Below the pieces are notes generated by a model. The model made no database searches and was not told where the DNA came from. It was given only the letters and a program-made list of their open reading frames with translations. Shown here piece after piece: positions 1 through 12,984 of a stretch of DNA of 64,000 bases. Position numbers and translations under genes: made by a program. This DNA is from Limnephilus marmoratus. Lineage: Eukaryota; Arthropoda; Insecta; Trichoptera; Limnephilidae. Position 1 is the first letter of the stretch. Every line of letters begins with the position of its first letter. The DNA is taken from the NCBI GenBank assembly GCA_917880885.1, contig OU862909.1:34222405-34286404 (forward strand), written 5' to 3'.

Positions 1-214
1 GAAGAGTACTAGCTCTTGAGCCTGGCGTAGGAGTTATTTTACAACTATTTCATTTTTATAACAAACATTTTACTTACAGTATTTAATAAATATAAACTAT
101 ATATAAATCTAATATATAAACTACTATTATTTCATTTTTATAACATACATTTTACTTAGTGTATACAATAAATATAAACTATGTTGTGATGTTAATTTTT
201 GATATGACATGAAT

Positions 215-370
215 TGGAGTTATAACATTTTGATTGGTGATGTTATGGTTGTTGATTTTTTTTTAAAGATTAATTTGATCTTTTTCGTGAATGATACGAA
301 ATCTGTTATTTTTTTAATTTCTTCGGGAAGACTATTAAAATATTTTATGCCTTTGTAAATATAATAAACG
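215..370 (-). mobile_element. LINE RT C-terminal remnant (Jockey/CR1-like)
   Basis: On the minus strand one frame reads YKGIKYFNSLPEEIKKITDF, the typical ending of Jockey/CR1-type LINE ORF2 proteins (a YN.LP..I..I pattern near the C-terminus). No catalytic RT domain is left. The flanks are too decayed to set ends. Confidence 0.4.
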
Positions 371-2542
371 TGTTAAAAAAATTATATGTGCTAAACATAT
401 TTATTAGGTTTCTAAAATTTAGGCAGTGTTTGAAAGTTTATTTTACACCAGACAAATGGATTTCTAGTTTCAATAAAAAACCTTTATGTATCACTGTTTT
501 CTATACCAAGATTAAGAGTTATTTTAAGAATGTACGAGTATCTTGCAATTGAGCATGTTCGTTACATTGAAAATTCTGGCTATTTATTGAGATTCAGTAA
601 AGTACCACCTCCTCGTGAACAGAATCACATTTATGGCGAAGTTCCTTTTCTTTTCACCGTGGCTTCTTTTGTCTCTAAAACATTTTTCTTCCGTTGTCTG
701 CCCAGTTTCCTGCATTTCTCCGCGCTAACGACGACACACGACCACTGCAATAGGTGTGCACTAGACGCTAGTCACTAGTGCTCAGTAGACACGTATCCCG
801 ACACTAGTTTTTCTCGATAGTTTCGCTTCCTAAGGTGGTTTACTGATTTACTTTTATTCTTGTTTGTAACAGAGACAGCTTCCAGTTATACGTTTTGTCC
901 TGGCCACACACCGGTTTGCAAAATAATTGCTATTTTCCATTGATGTATTTTCTTATCTTGTGAAATTTAACCCTTTAAAGGAACCAGTCCTACAAATGAA
1001 TACCGGGTTCTAAAAAATACTTTTACTACCTGTTATTGACGATACGTAGATGGCCTGCATAACTCGCAAGCACGCCATAGGCCCATTAAGCCATCTCTTA
1101 TGTTTGACCTCATTTCTTTGGCATTATAGTCCAGTTGCCTTTAAAGTTTACAGGGGTTTTCAGCGGACACTTGGCTTCTTGTTCTTAGAAAGGGAGGCAT
1201 CTGAGTCTTCATCCCATAAATGTGCAACATTTGCATCATCAATAATTCGGCGTTTCTTCGTCCCTCTTACCCTTTCTCGAGTAATCGGTATTTGCCACGT
1301 ATCTCCGGAGGTGATAATGTCCTGTTAATGTCCCACTGGTTTCCTTGAGTTTCCGCCAGACTTTCGGTCCATATAGAGAAGTTGACTGGATCATTTTAAC
1401 TGTCTACGAGCGCTGTTTGATTGTTTCAGGTACTTTCGCATTCTTTCCGGTGCTAATTTTGATCCACTTTTAGTTTTTATTTTAAATAAAAATGATGAAG
1501 AATTTCTTTATTTGAAAGCGTAGGATTTTAATTGATAGTTATATTTACTATGACTCCTACCAAAAAATTCAAATAGCTACATCAATTATTAAGGTACGCT
1601 TTTCAGAGAAAATCATTCACACTCGAGTCCATTTTACGCACGAAATTATCCGGGTTTTATTTTTTGGCATCGCGGAGTAGTTGTATCGACTACACGGGAT
1701 TTTTTGTTTCCAATTGTGGCGGAGCAGAGCTGAAAATTAATTGAACCATGTATCACATATTTGCGAAATGAATTTCTGTGACACTCGCACGTGGAATACC
1801 CGAGGAGAATACCGCCGAGGTGGATAAGTATTGGGAGGGTGTCAGGTGAGGGGAAGTGTTTGACATCGTTTGTTGGTATTGGGATACTCTAAAATTAATA
1901 TATAGATTGAAGTTATGGTCTTACACATATATGGGATAAAAGTTATTTTACAATTAAAATATCTTTGGCGGTTTGCATTATATTTCGAGCTGTGATCAAT
2001 CTGTTATACAGGTGACCATAAAGATCCCAGTAACATAAACATCTTGCAATGCAAATGATACACACATAATTACTAAATAAGTAAGTAACTATTACACCAT
2101 ATCGCTGAAGTCGTAAGCAGAGATAATGGAATTCCACATACCTTTGTTTTAGGACACACTTGTTTAATTCACTTTCCTGCATCGTGTCATATACACACTC
2201 TTGATGTGATCCAACAATGCGCCAATAACTTGATCGTTGATACAATCTCTTCAACGGTGTCAACAACTTCTGTTTTCATATAATTTATTTTTCCCTCTCC
2301 GGCTATCCACTTTATGTAGAGTGATATTTTAAGCACCTTTCCTAACGTTATTTATTACGCTTGTATCGCTCTTGCAAACGTTTCAGGGATTTCAATAATG
2401 TATTCAGTCTATTTTATCTTCGTCTGTCAGTACCATGCTTCACAACTAAATAGCTGCATTAGTGTTAGAACTCCACTTTGGACTGCTGCTAGCATTGTTT
2501 TCTTTGATATCTTTCGAACATGTTACCTACTTTTTTGTTATT

Positions 2543-2757
2543 TATTTTTGGGGTGTTATGCCGTGCTGCGCTACCTCCTCCTTTTTTATATACGCCAATG
2601 TTTCGGACAGCGTTACAGTGTCCATCATCAGGGCAGATGTGTTATTACATCATCTACACCTGCCCTTATGATGGACACTGTAACGCTGTCCGAAACATTG
2701 GCTAAAGGAGGAGGTAGCGCAACACGGCATAACACCCCAAAAATACTTTTGGCCGTG
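2543..2757. mobile_element. Foldback element with hammerhead-like cores in both arms
   Basis: Arms of about 95 bp at 2545-2640 and 2658-2755 are near-perfect inverted repeats around a short spacer. The minus-strand arm carries CUGAUGA (2631-2625), one U, a stem II beginning GGACA and closing with UGUCC, then GAAAC (2604-2600). A GGC (2596-2594) can pair with GCC just before CUGAUGA as stem I. The base after GAAAC is A instead of the G seen in the related copy at 31.98 kb, so stem III is damaged. In the + arm CUGAUGA has become CUUAUGA. The outer ends resemble those of the copy at 31910-32085. Confidence 0.7.
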
Positions 2758-3079
2758 AAAATCTGAAATCATATTTTACCTACATTAAATAATTTTCGTC
2801 GAAAAAAATCCGAATCTTTCAAAATCATAACAATTTTCACATTAGCAGGTTAATTAATTCATCATACATTCGCTTCAGGCGTTTAATTTCATCAGCTTTT
2901 AGTCTATTTTTCTCCTTTCGCTGCCGGTTTCATGCCTCACAAACATCTCGTGCTTTACAATAATAATAACTTTATGCCATTTTAGATTTGTTTGATGTGT
3001 TGACTTCATTACGCGCGAATTGGAAAGCATTCTATTAGTCGTAATACTTAACTTAATTACATTAGAAGTGTGTACTGAG

Positions 3080-3165
3080 GTTGGTTGGAATGGGAGGGGG
3101 TGGGGGTGGCCGCACCCTTTGCCAGGTCTAGGGAGGAGGGGGGAGGGTCGAGGGTGTTTTCGTTT
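3080..3165 (+). other. G-rich tract, quadruplex-prone
   Basis: About 85 bases with several runs of three to six G (GGGAGGGGG, TGGGGGTGG, GGGAGGAGGGGGGAGGG) on the + strand, in otherwise AT-rich DNA. This is compatible with a G-quadruplex. No gene or promoter is tied to it. Confidence 0.4.
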
Positions 3166-3760
3166 CTCATTACAAGTTTAGTACGATTAAAAATACATCC
3201 ACGCCCTTAGAGATTAATACCTACTCATTAATAATGAGCTTGGCATGTGAGGCGATTAGGCAAATTATGAAGCAAATTATGGCTTTATAATAATCTTACA
3301 TCACTTTGTTCTGAGTACGTGATTAAAAATCGATGGATCTTAGTTGAAAAACTGGTATGGCGTCCATCTAATAAGTCAAAATTTGCACACCGTTCCTGGA
3401 TGGAGCTAATACTTATATTTTGAAATCCTTCGAACTGTTTTCTCGTCTACTTTTACAAATAAGTGAGGGGTTCTTTGTAGACATGAGAGGGAGATTATTA
3501 GATCCATTAATCTTGTCCATGGAGAAACGATCTTGTAATGTTGTCGTGTAATACTGTGTGTCTGGTGGGTAGAACACGGTAATGAAGAGAGTAGGTTTAA
3601 TTGGTACTGGTATTTATTGGGGAGCTGCTTGTAGCAAAAGAGACATACTTCTTTCAGGCGTCGCCTTATAAAGCCTCTCGCAAGCATCCCATCTCGCTTG
3701 CTCACTCACACATTAGCACGAACACCACAGATCTGTTTTCTGAAGCAGCAAAATTCTCGA

Positions 3761-4345
3761 ATAATAATAATAATAACATTAAATTTTTATGGCGCAGTTT
3801 TGTGTTATTTCATTTCAAGTGCTCTTAACTATAATAAACTTAAGAGTAATCCTGTAATGTTCCTTACGAGTTACGAGTCCTTACAAAATATTGTTCAAAT
3901 AATATGAAACAAAGAATATACAGTAGATACAAAGCAATGATAAGAGAACGAAATTAACAATATCAGTGCTATTTTGGCACAGGACAAAAGCTAATGATAA
4001 ACAACAACAATAAAACTAAAATATAAAATAAAACAGGAGGCAGTTTACGTTTAGAAATAAGAAACATTCTGAGTGCAAATTAAATATAAAAGTACTGTAA
4101 GGAGGAAAACCGAAACCAGACAATTACCGGAAACTTGGCTTATTAGAGTACATATATTGAAAAGGAGTTAAGATTCATGAATGGTATGATTTTTTAAATA
4201 AGTTTGTTTTTAAAGCCGCTTAAATTCAGTTCTGGATATTAGTAAGAGCTGAGGAAAGTTTATTCCAAATGAGCGGGCCCGTTACACAAAAATAGCGATC
4301 CTAGTAAACGGGATGAGCTCTGTTTTTTCTAAATTTGGCCTTCTT
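3761..4345 (-). mobile_element. LINE 3' end with TTA-repeat tail
   Basis: Read on the minus strand, 4340-4180 gives broken frames with a C-terminal LINE signature (RYFCVTGPLIWNKLSSALT, then a basic KNKL segment after frame breaks). About 400 bp of AT-rich untranslated sequence follow, and the element seems to end in a TTATTATTATTATT tail at 3761-3776. The sequence next to the tail resembles 37797-37865 and 55436-55512, which also begin with AAT repeats and share a TATAGCGC box. Boundaries are approximate. Confidence 0.45.
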
Positions 4346-6371
4346 TTCCGTCTAATATTTTAGGCTCTAAATTTAATTTAACTGTCAAAAATTAATATAC
4401 GAAACCAGGAAATTCTGCTAAAATTATTGTTTTTTTTACTGAAAAGCGTGCTTTTTCCATTACCATCGCCTGCAACTGTCCATGCAGTAGTAATTCAGAG
4501 GAATTAACGTGCGCTGTATTTTCATTGTTTCGAAAAACAGTTTCCCCCTGACAACGGAAAGTAAAACCCATGAAACGTATCAATTGGCCACATGTCTGTT
4601 TTTTGTTTGCTACATCTGGTATTGGTGGATTTATTTCGGCTAGCCAGGTTTACAGGCGCCAAAATTCAGCATTTCCAACACGAATAGATGGTTTCTACCC
4701 CTATGTAGGTTAGTTCCTACCCGGACTATGCATAGTTCTCACCCAATCTACCCGCACATCCCCCTCGCGGTTCCCAGGGACGGAAATGGCTTTATTGTTG
4801 ATACGCTCCTGTTTGTTTCCGAATCGTTTTTTTTTTGCACTGGCGTTATTCAAACCATTTTCAGGGAAATATTATAAACAGGGAGCTTTCGAACGATACA
4901 AATTATTTTGGGCGACGAGGCATTCATATTTTCTTTATTTATTTCTTTACTGTATAGTGCAGAATAATATTAACTTTACTTAAATGCGGAATGTATGGCA
5001 ATATATCTACGATAATGCATCACAGATTGCACGTTTTTTTGTACATATTTAGTACATTTTGTACAAATCTAGGCAAAGCCACTGCAACTTCAAGCCAGTA
5101 AAGTTACATAATACAACATTTACCTAAGTTTGGAACTGTTAAATAAAGCAGACACTATTTTCGACAAATTATTTGTTACTCTGCTTCATCCGAGAATTAA
5201 ACTAACTAACTAAACTAACTGACTTATTTATTTATTTACAAAAACTAATTTATTTATTTGAAAAAATATGAAACGGTGACTTTTCACCCCAGGAGCTTTT
5301 TCCGCTTTACAATAAAATCCAAACAAATGGAATATTTCTGAACGTATCCGAAAACTAAAAACTGTTTTTGAAAGGTAATAAAAAAACGCTTTGAAATCAT
5401 ATTATATATTGAAAATAACCATATAAGTTTTAAAAATGGCCCACCTTACGTTTTCTCTAATTAAAGTCACTTCAATTTTTATCGTTCCATATAAAAATAA
5501 TTAGTGAAAAATTCCAAAAGTTTCATAAATTTATTTCAAAATGCGATTCAAAACTTTGGTTTCATAAAGGTGGACATTTTACTTATTTTGTGGTTAGTTT
5601 TTGTATTTGAATATAAAGCGTGATATTTTCTCTTTCTAACACCGTGTATGTCATATTTCTCAATATGATGGTGAGAGATCTTTATGAGTTTACTTTAAGG
5701 GTTAATAAAGTCAGGTACGCCTCATTCATCGTTCATATTATCGTGAAAACAAGCTTATGCGTCAGAGTGGTTAATGCTTTGAGAACTTCAAAAAGATTTT
5801 CTGCCTTTTATATATTTTTTTATCATGTAAGCATTTCAGACAATGCATTCGATCCCCCTTACAAGAGAGGCGAGGCGTTGGATGACTCATGTTCAAAAAT
5901 CCCAAAATACGAGTAGTTCCCTCTCGTGTGTTCCTAAGCTGTAGCGTGACGTTTCGCGCACGATCCGTTACAAGGAGCTTTCAATGTTCTAAAAAATGGT
6001 TTATTCCAAAATGCCACGGCAGAAGATAAAAGCTTTTTCCTATACACACTCTCCCACCTGCCGCAAGTCCTAGTTGCTATCTTGCCACAGGCGTGGTTGG
6101 TGGTTGCCACCTCCCCGTCTAGCAACCCCACATTTACTCTTAAGGCTTACCGTTAAAAATACAGAGTATTTCACGCTTTTAGCTCGTGTTCATTTTGCTG
6201 AAAAATATTCCGTGTTTTAGCATTTATTCATTTTAAAGTGCTTGAAAGTAACGAAATGATTTTCAAATCGCTGTTGCTTTTTGTTTTTTAATACGAAAAT
6301 TTGCTCTCTGAGACGCATTTTCACAGTCTCTGGTCGAGAAGAGCAGGAGTAGAAACAGTAACAACGTAAAG

Positions 6372-6397
6372 CTAACAAATTATGCATAATTTGTTAG
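6372..6397. repeat. Perfect 26-bp palindrome
   Basis: CTAACAAATTATG followed by its exact reverse complement CATAATTTGTTAG, with no spacer. No flanking element was recognised. Confidence 0.8.
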
Positions 6398-6699
6398 ATA
6401 GTCCATATCCCCTGGAACGCTGTAAGTTGTTAGTACCAACAACTACTGCCAGGGGCCACACCACGTGGCATAACAGACGAATTGTCAGCACAGCATGACA
6501 CAGGGTATGCAGCTGCTAAATAACGTATCTCTAGATATTTTTAACATAAGGTGAAGGTTTTAAGGATACACGCAAATCATTTCTGTTGCACTTATCACTT
6601 ACGTTAACTTTAACATTGAAATAATGCACTTTTCTATTTTTGTTACTGTACATGTGTGTAGTAAGTGGACGCAGTCTGTTATACACTAAAAAACAGTGT

Positions 6700-6965
6700 C
6701 ACGTTTCAATAAGATAATCCCAGAGAAATTTAATTAATTAAAATAAAATAAATTTTTAGGATGTTTCACTTGGCAATCGAATTGGCAGCAAAAAAGAATT
6801 CAATCGACATATATATTATCATTACAGAATATAATAAACAAAACATACACCGTTAAAATAAATAATCACTTCTACGTTTCAGTAAGATGGTATCGTAACA
6901 ATTTAATTTCACAAAGCAAAAAGCTTTATGATAATATATCACTTGAAGATCGAATTGGCAGCAAA
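6700..6965. repeat. Diverged tandem duplication, unit about 175 bp
   Basis: Blocks starting at about 6700 and 6873 share ACGTTTCA.TAAGAT at the start and TCGAATTGGCAGCAAA at the end, with weaker similarity between. The duplication is old and no coding potential was found. Confidence 0.5.
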
Positions 6966-8246
6966 TATTATGTAATAAATTATGTGATTGGTTTATATAT
7001 TATATATCCGTATATATATTAGGGTGTGTCAATTATTTCAACTTCAGAATTCAGAAACGCCCTGGGTTTCAAAAGTTGCGTCTTACAAAGAAAATGAGAC
7101 CTGCATTTAATTTTTTTTTAAATGGTTATTAGCCTGCTAAAATGCATTGAAAATCAGAAAACAAACCTAAAACCATTTTTTTTTAAAATTTTTAATAAAT
7201 TTTTTTTCTGTAATCTAACCTTTTAACGTTTGTTTGACAAAAATGAAAAAAAAGTTCAAGTTTATGAATACAAGTAAGTCAATAAGAATTCTGATTTTAT
7301 CCAGAAAAAGTGTTGTTTTCCCTTTTATATTTTTAACCAACACATCACATAATATGTTAAAAAATATATTTTTTTGGTTCTTTGTACTGCAGTTATGGAA
7401 TGAAAAATAAGTTTGGTACAAAATATAAAATATGAACCCTTTGTTTTATTTTTTTTCCAAATCACGAAATTTATTTTTTTTCAAAACTTCCGGCCACTTT
7501 AGCGGGCTAATAGTGAACAATAATTTAATTTATTTTTACGTTTTCGAATAGCTACAGATCTTACGAAACTTTTGAGACCCCGGGCGTTTAAATATAAGGC
7601 CATTTTTTTCACTCTATGGAGAGCGACACAAGCTAATATATATGTCATATGAAGTCCACAGATAGGAGGACGTACTCAAAGAAGAAAAGTCAAATAAATT
7701 TCTAAAATATAATATATTTTTTGAAAATGTTAGATGGGTAAGTTATGTAAAATATTGTAGTAATCATAGCATATGGTCCGTATTCAAATCCTTGTGAACA
7801 TTTACCTAAGCCGCGCCAGCAGTAGGTAAGGGAGCACCGTACCTTCGTCACATTGATTATCTGCCCAGTGGAGCGTTTTCAATGTTTAGACGAGTATAGA
7901 ACCACTTCAACCTTTGAACAACTCGCCAAGTTCACTAGAGGGTGACATGTAATTAGACGCACAAGATGGATAATATGATATCAAAGAAAAATGCGAACAT
8001 TTTCGTCGGGGCTGTTTACCCTTCCTTGCTACAACCCCTAAAACCCCTGCGCACATTGACCGAACACCACCGTCTAAATATTTTTCAGATTCATGATTTT
8101 TTTTTCAAATTGTACATAACATTGTACCCAATGAGCGGTTTTATTATTTTGTGACTACATAAAAAAGGCAAAGTTCCTTATTACAATAATGCGCGGATCT
8201 TACAAAAGATGAGATACTTACACAATACATTGTGTGTCTTATGTAG

Positions 8247-8501
8247 CAGTGGCGGTCCGTGAGTTTTCAGTGAGCTAGAGTGCTAAGATAGAAAAATACG
8301 ACATTATTGATGTTGTTGTAGCTGAAAATGATTTTATTTTCAAATTTTTTTTACATTTTTGTACGAATCTGAATACTGAATCAAGAATCCTGAAAATCTT
8401 CATACAAAATATTGAAATTTCACAACAATCAATAACATCAATAACATCGTATTTTTCAATCTTAACACTCTAGCTCACTGAAAACTCACGGACCGCCACT
8501 A
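8247..8501. mobile_element. hAT-like MITE, 255 bp
   Basis: Inverted termini of about 45 bp begin AGTGGCGGTCCGTGAG and end CTCACGGACCGCCACT. The subterminal GTTTTCAGTGAGCTAGAGTG is also mirrored. Flanks TTATGTAG and GTACGTAG agree at 6 of 8 positions, compatible with a decayed 8-bp duplication and a terminal CAGTGGCGG typical of hAT elements. There is no ORF. Confidence 0.7.
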
Positions 8502-9241
8502 GTACGTAGGTCTGTTTCCTCCAAATAAAAAAAATAATCATTTTCTTGCATTTCTCTCACACACTCCACCGTGGCGTCTTCGTAGACGTCTACAATACTA
8601 CTAGCCGTGACGATAATTTTAAAAGTATGGAATATAGTTAAAAGGATAATGTTGAAGTGTGAGTGAATTCCAAAAATTCAAAAACGTCCGATGGTACCGA
8701 TGGCGCCGCCCCCCCACATTTTTATTTTGATTAAAAATTAGTTCACCCCATTTTTTTTTTTTTTAATTAATTATTTTTTTTTTTACCTAATGTATCAAAT
8801 AAAATCAAGACATATTTGTAACTTTTTCAAGTGACCTGGCGGTAGCTCTCACACTCGTTTTTTTTTAAAGAGAGAATCGCCAGGAGCCCTATACTCTCTG
8901 AATCTATTGGGTAAACATAAAATTATGGTGCTATTTGAATTATTTTAGGAAAAACTTTTTTGCAAGTTATGCTTTAAAATAATACAACGAATTGTTTGTT
9001 TGTGCCCGTACCATAATTTAAAATTAAGTTACGAGACAATGCAGGTGGTTTCGCTGAACTAGGTCCATTAGACATTCTTGAGATTTACTGCGTTTATGTA
9101 TATACCCAACGCGAACATTAATAGAAAAAGCAAATAAAAATTCATTCTCATAGCAACGTACAATACAAGAATAGCATCTACAGCTTCTGACTAATAAGAA
9201 TATAACCTCAAATTTGTACCTTGCATTTCCCCTGTGTTGAG

Positions 9242-9281
9242 CGAACAAACACCAAATTGAGCGAACAAACACCATACAAAC
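9242..9281 (+). repeat. Two-copy 20-bp tandem repeat
   Basis: Two adjacent copies of GAGCGAACAAACACCA with short spacers. Nothing else is associated. Confidence 0.6.
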
Positions 9282-9298
9282 ACTAAACACTGATGTAT

Positions 9299-9776
9299 GG
9301 TATCAACGGCTTACGAAAGACGCTTAGACTGACACGGTAAAATAACAAATCTAATAGATATTAATTATACATTTAACGAACTTCAAATAATATGACAAAT
9401 AAATTATGAAACATGAAAATGTCAACACGTAACACGTTGCAACCTGCAAATCCTACAAACCTTGCGATGTTTTTGTTAATGGAATTTACTGAAGATTTCA
9501 TAAGAAAATGGTCTTTAACTACCTTCTCCTAGAGACTTAAATCGTACAAAATAAAACAATAGCGAGTGTACGCTAACTAAAATTGTCAGTTCGGTTAGTT
9601 TGATTCTCTAGAACAAAAGTACGGCGCTGTGATTGGTTATTGAATTTGGATCGCACCCATTCGTCGTAAAAGACGGTAAAAGATATATGGAAAAATAGAT
9701 CTTATGTTTCAACTAAATATATGGAATTTGCAAAAAAATTCTGTAACTGACTATAAATTCGTAAGCCGTTGATACC
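9299..9776. mobile_element. MITE, 478 bp, 19-bp terminal inverted repeats
   Basis: Begins GGTATCAACGGCTTACGAA and ends with the exact reverse complement TTCGTAAGCCGTTGATACC. The interior is AT-rich without coding sequence. I could not identify a clear target duplication, so the superfamily is open. Confidence 0.7.
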
Positions 9777-11469
9777 AACCTGATGCGTGCGCATTCTGTT
9801 TCTTTGGTAAGTGTTGCTAGAGCGTAATAATTATTTCGTACTATGGGTAATTTTTAAACGATTCAGGGAATATTATAACAAAATTTTAATACAATATTTA
9901 TTTTCTCACGGCGCCCCTTCGGAGTTGGCGCCAGGTTTTTTTGCACGTTTTTGAACATATGGCAGATCCGGCGCTGATCGTGTGGAAACGTTCTTTTTTT
10001 GAAAATTATTTTCGGCTATGTAATTATCGTTTTTACGCAGCCATAAAATTATGTCCCGTCTTTCCGGTTTATAAAAAATGGTCTGATTTTTCGGATTGGA
10101 ATTTTCAAAAAATCTCCATGGTTCCAAAAAAACGATTAAAAAAAATACGGAATGTCTTAGAATATTTGTCTAAACCGGATGTTTCCTCTAAAGATAAAAG
10201 TGGTGCTTTGGAGGAAATAGACAAGTCTCATCTTTTGTCTCACCATTATTTTTAATGTGTAAGAAAGAGCGGCAGTATTATTAAGATAAAGAACGTACGT
10301 TTTATGCTTTTTTGTGCCGTCACGGTATTGTAAGCGTGGATCGTCACGGTAATAATAAAAACGCATATTCTCGATTGAACACGAAAAGCTATTTTGTTTA
10401 TTCTTTCTGCATTTGCACCAGAAGACCCGAACCCTTACTTTAATATTACTTATATACATTGTTTTCATTGTACATGCTGCCATGCTACGAGTTCCCGGAA
10501 ACTTCGAAAACTTTGGTCAAGGAAACCCCAATTTTAATTAAAACTTTTCGAGCACAATAGGCTTCGATCTAAAAATCATATAAAATCCTTTATTGGGGTT
10601 CAAACGCGGTAAGCATTTCTGTATCCCTTACTTTACCTTTTTACTTGGACAACTTTGCGTTTATTTCTAAATAGTAATAAAAATTAGCGCTTGACATTTT
10701 CATATTTGAATAACCAAATTCCCTCGAAAATTTCGCAGACTTTTCCGAGCTGTCTATCGAAGTTGTTTTAAATACCGAGTTATATCTGGTTTGCGAGAAA
10801 ATTTATTCAGAAAGTTAATTAACGTTTGAAGTTTATTATGCTGGAGTGAATGCACTACTCGGTTAACACTACACTGAATTACTGGCTAAATAACTAAACA
10901 CAAGGTGTAAGTTGTGAGTTGTGTAAGGTGTATGTTGAGGTGTTACGTGCGATGTCACGTGTAGCAGAATCTCCTCACAATGAGGCAGTTGTTGTTATCT
11001 AAACTAGCCCACTGAGGTTAACCCCTATTAAAGCGTACCTCAAAACTAAACATGAAGATTAATAATTTACTATAGAGGATACTGGATGTCCTCGTCTCGC
11101 TTACAATCTATTACATATACTGAATATATATTAATAAAAGTGCAGTCAGTTGCTTAGGATCCCACCCGGGCGTCGCGTGTTCGATTCCTTGCTGGCTTAG
11201 TCCTCCATTTCGACCCAAGTAACATTTTCCGCTTAGTGTGGTGATAGTAGGAGATTTTAAAACACTGTTGGACTATTCGTAACCCGGGAATGTTTGTCTT
11301 TAAAAAAAAAGAAGATAAATGCAGTTGTAATAGAAGTGCAAAAAATAACGATATATTAAAATAGTGTATTGTTGAACTACGTGGTCTATCGGACATCATA
11401 AACTAAAATCTGCACTATAAAATGAATATCCTGAAAGCGTTTTTATTTGTCTACTATCAAAAAAACCTT

Positions 11470-11710
11470 TAAGTACCCGGCATGCGTTGCAATGCCTCCC
11501 AAAGAAAGAATTTTTCTTATAATTCTGTTTATTGAAGTTTACATCTTACCCACCGTCCCCCCTCCCTCTTGTGTTCCCCACCACCCTCCCCCGTTAGGAC
11601 ATCCCTAGGACATCCCCCTCCCACAACCACCCCTCTCCTTCGTTCCCCTCCCCGATTGCCCTCTCCCTGCCGCTAAACTACATGAAAACATACATTCTTC
11701 AAACTACCTC
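11470..11710 (-). mobile_element. Helitron fragment
   Basis: On the minus strand the end shows a small hairpin GGCAT-TGCAACGC-ATGCC followed by GGGTAC, matching the 3' end of the Helitron at 35010-35636 (GGCAT-TACAACGC-ATGCC-GGGAACC). The interior has the same G-rich stretch and a CGCG..AGTTTGAA block. The terminal CTAG is not preserved. Confidence 0.5.
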
Positions 11711-11891
11711 ACGCGCCAATTTCATAAAGCTAGAGCTGGCCAGTATATATACAAACCTTTGCGCAAACAATTCACCAAAGTGTCATCGCAATCGGACGAA
11801 TGGTATAGGAAAAAAATGAGTGTTCTTTAGACCACACGACTGAAGTAAAACTTCACTAACTCATAAAAGAACTTATGACATTGACATTGAC

Positions 11892-12135
11892 ATTGGGGTG
11901 ACATATAACCATGGGGTGACCTACGACCCTCGGGTGACCTACGACCGTGGGGTGATCTACGGACGTGGGGTGACCTACGACTTTGGGGTGACCTACGACC
12001 TTAAGGTGACCTACGGCCTTGGTGTGAAATACGACCTTGGGGTGACCTACGACCTTGGGGTGACCTACGACCTTGTGGTGATCTACGACCTTTAGGTGAT
12101 CTACGACCTTGGGGTGACCTACGACCTTGGGGTGA
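11892..12135 (+). repeat. 18-bp minisatellite, about 13 units
   Basis: Consensus GGGGTGACCTACGACCTT with scattered substitutions. Because 18 is a multiple of three, all units read in the same frame, which yields long meaningless ORFs on both strands (a GVTYDL hexapeptide on +, HPKVVG on -). Confidence 0.9.
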
Positions 12136-12235
12136 CCATCCTTATCCTTATCCTTATCACTTCCCAAGTCAAGCGTGCGTAAAGGCCTGACCGTTCGCCT
12201 CGCCATCGATCACCGTTCGCATCGATTACAGTTCG

Positions 12236-12345
12236 CATCACAATTTTCGTAACATCACACTTTTCGTAACATCACACTTTTCGTAACATCACACTTTTCG
12301 TAACATCACACGTAACGTAACACATCACCACTTTTCGTAACGCAT
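12236..12345 (+). repeat. 17-bp minisatellite, about 5-6 units
   Basis: Unit CTTTTCGTAACATCACA, most regular from 12245 to 12310. The same motif occurs in inverted orientation at 60172-60186 and 60411-60445 in the second copy of the element. Confidence 0.85.
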
Positions 12346-12514
12346 TCACCAGCTTACCCCCCAAGTCGAGCGTGTGTAAAGAAGTTTTACTTCAATAATT
12401 ATAGTATATCGCCAGAGCTCTCTACGACATAACTAGTCATCAAAGTTTCATCGCAATCGGACCAATAGTTTAGGAACGCATAATGGACAAACAAAGAAAC
12501 ATTGATTTTTACAT

Positions 12515-12984
12515 GTTAAGAGGGCATTACCAGAGAAAACCAGAAATATGTCATTTTCAAATCAGATTTTAGACGTATTGACTCTTTTCCACCAAAAATT
12601 ATAAATGGATTTCGAAAGATTGTTCTTTTATCTAGCATTCGCATGTAATAAATTTTGAGAAAATTTTTTAATTTTTAGTATAATAAGGTTATTCCATAGG
12701 TCGTTGGCAGATTTGTTAAATTTTCAAAAAATATTTTGTATTATACCACACCCATTTCAAATAATATAATCATGCAGTAAAATAAATCAATACATTATCT
12801 AGCAAACGCATGTTTTAGAATTTTAATTTTAGTTTCAATAAAATCATTAAAAAATATGTACGTACATGTGTTTCTTGACGAAAATTGGTCCATTTGTGTA
12901 TTTATTTACGCACTTACAAACTAATATATTTCAGATTTTTTTAACATTCTTATTAAATTTAGACATTATTGAAAAATGACAAAT
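12515..12984 (+). repeat. Repeat L (non-coding, about 0.7 kb), left part of copy 1
   Basis: Starts GGGCATTACCAGAGAAAACC and is highly similar to 61027-61490 and, more weakly, 31170-31615. AT-rich with no ORF. It is interrupted by SINE-2; a short piece of the right end resumes at about 13412. Confidence 0.8.

Larger units (their letters stand above)
11815..12395. mobile_element. Minisatellite-bearing dispersed element, copy 1
   Basis: Near its left end lies TGAAGTAAAACTTC (11841-11854) and at its right end the inverted GAAGTTTTACTTCAA (12381-12395). Inside are an 18-bp minisatellite, TTATCC repeats and a 17-bp minisatellite. A second copy lies inverted at 59951-60740. Similarity between the copies continues about 20 bp past the left inverted repeat (GACCACACGACTG), so the true left end is uncertain. 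It is flanked by diverged direct copies of a motif containing TCATCGCAATCGGAC (11782 and 12447), suggesting insertion into an older repeat. Confidence 0.6.

Noticed and set aside
9941..10255. 104-codon ORF on + with an overlapping 73-codon ORF on -
   Set aside because: No recognisable domain and no repeat relatives in the window; AT-rich and lysine-rich. Kept only as a note.
11140..11200. B-box-like TGTTCGATTCC suggesting a tRNA or SINE head
   Set aside because: No suitable A box at the expected distance and no second copy found in the window.
11892..12135. Regular repeats that might be taken for a CRISPR array
   Set aside because: Units are contiguous with no unique spacers; it is a eukaryotic minisatellite.
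11856..12206. 116-codon ORF with repeated HPKVVG hexapeptide (and the opposite frame with GVTYDL)
   Set aside because: It is the translation of the 18-bp minisatellite; the unit length is a multiple of three, so frames stay open on both strands.
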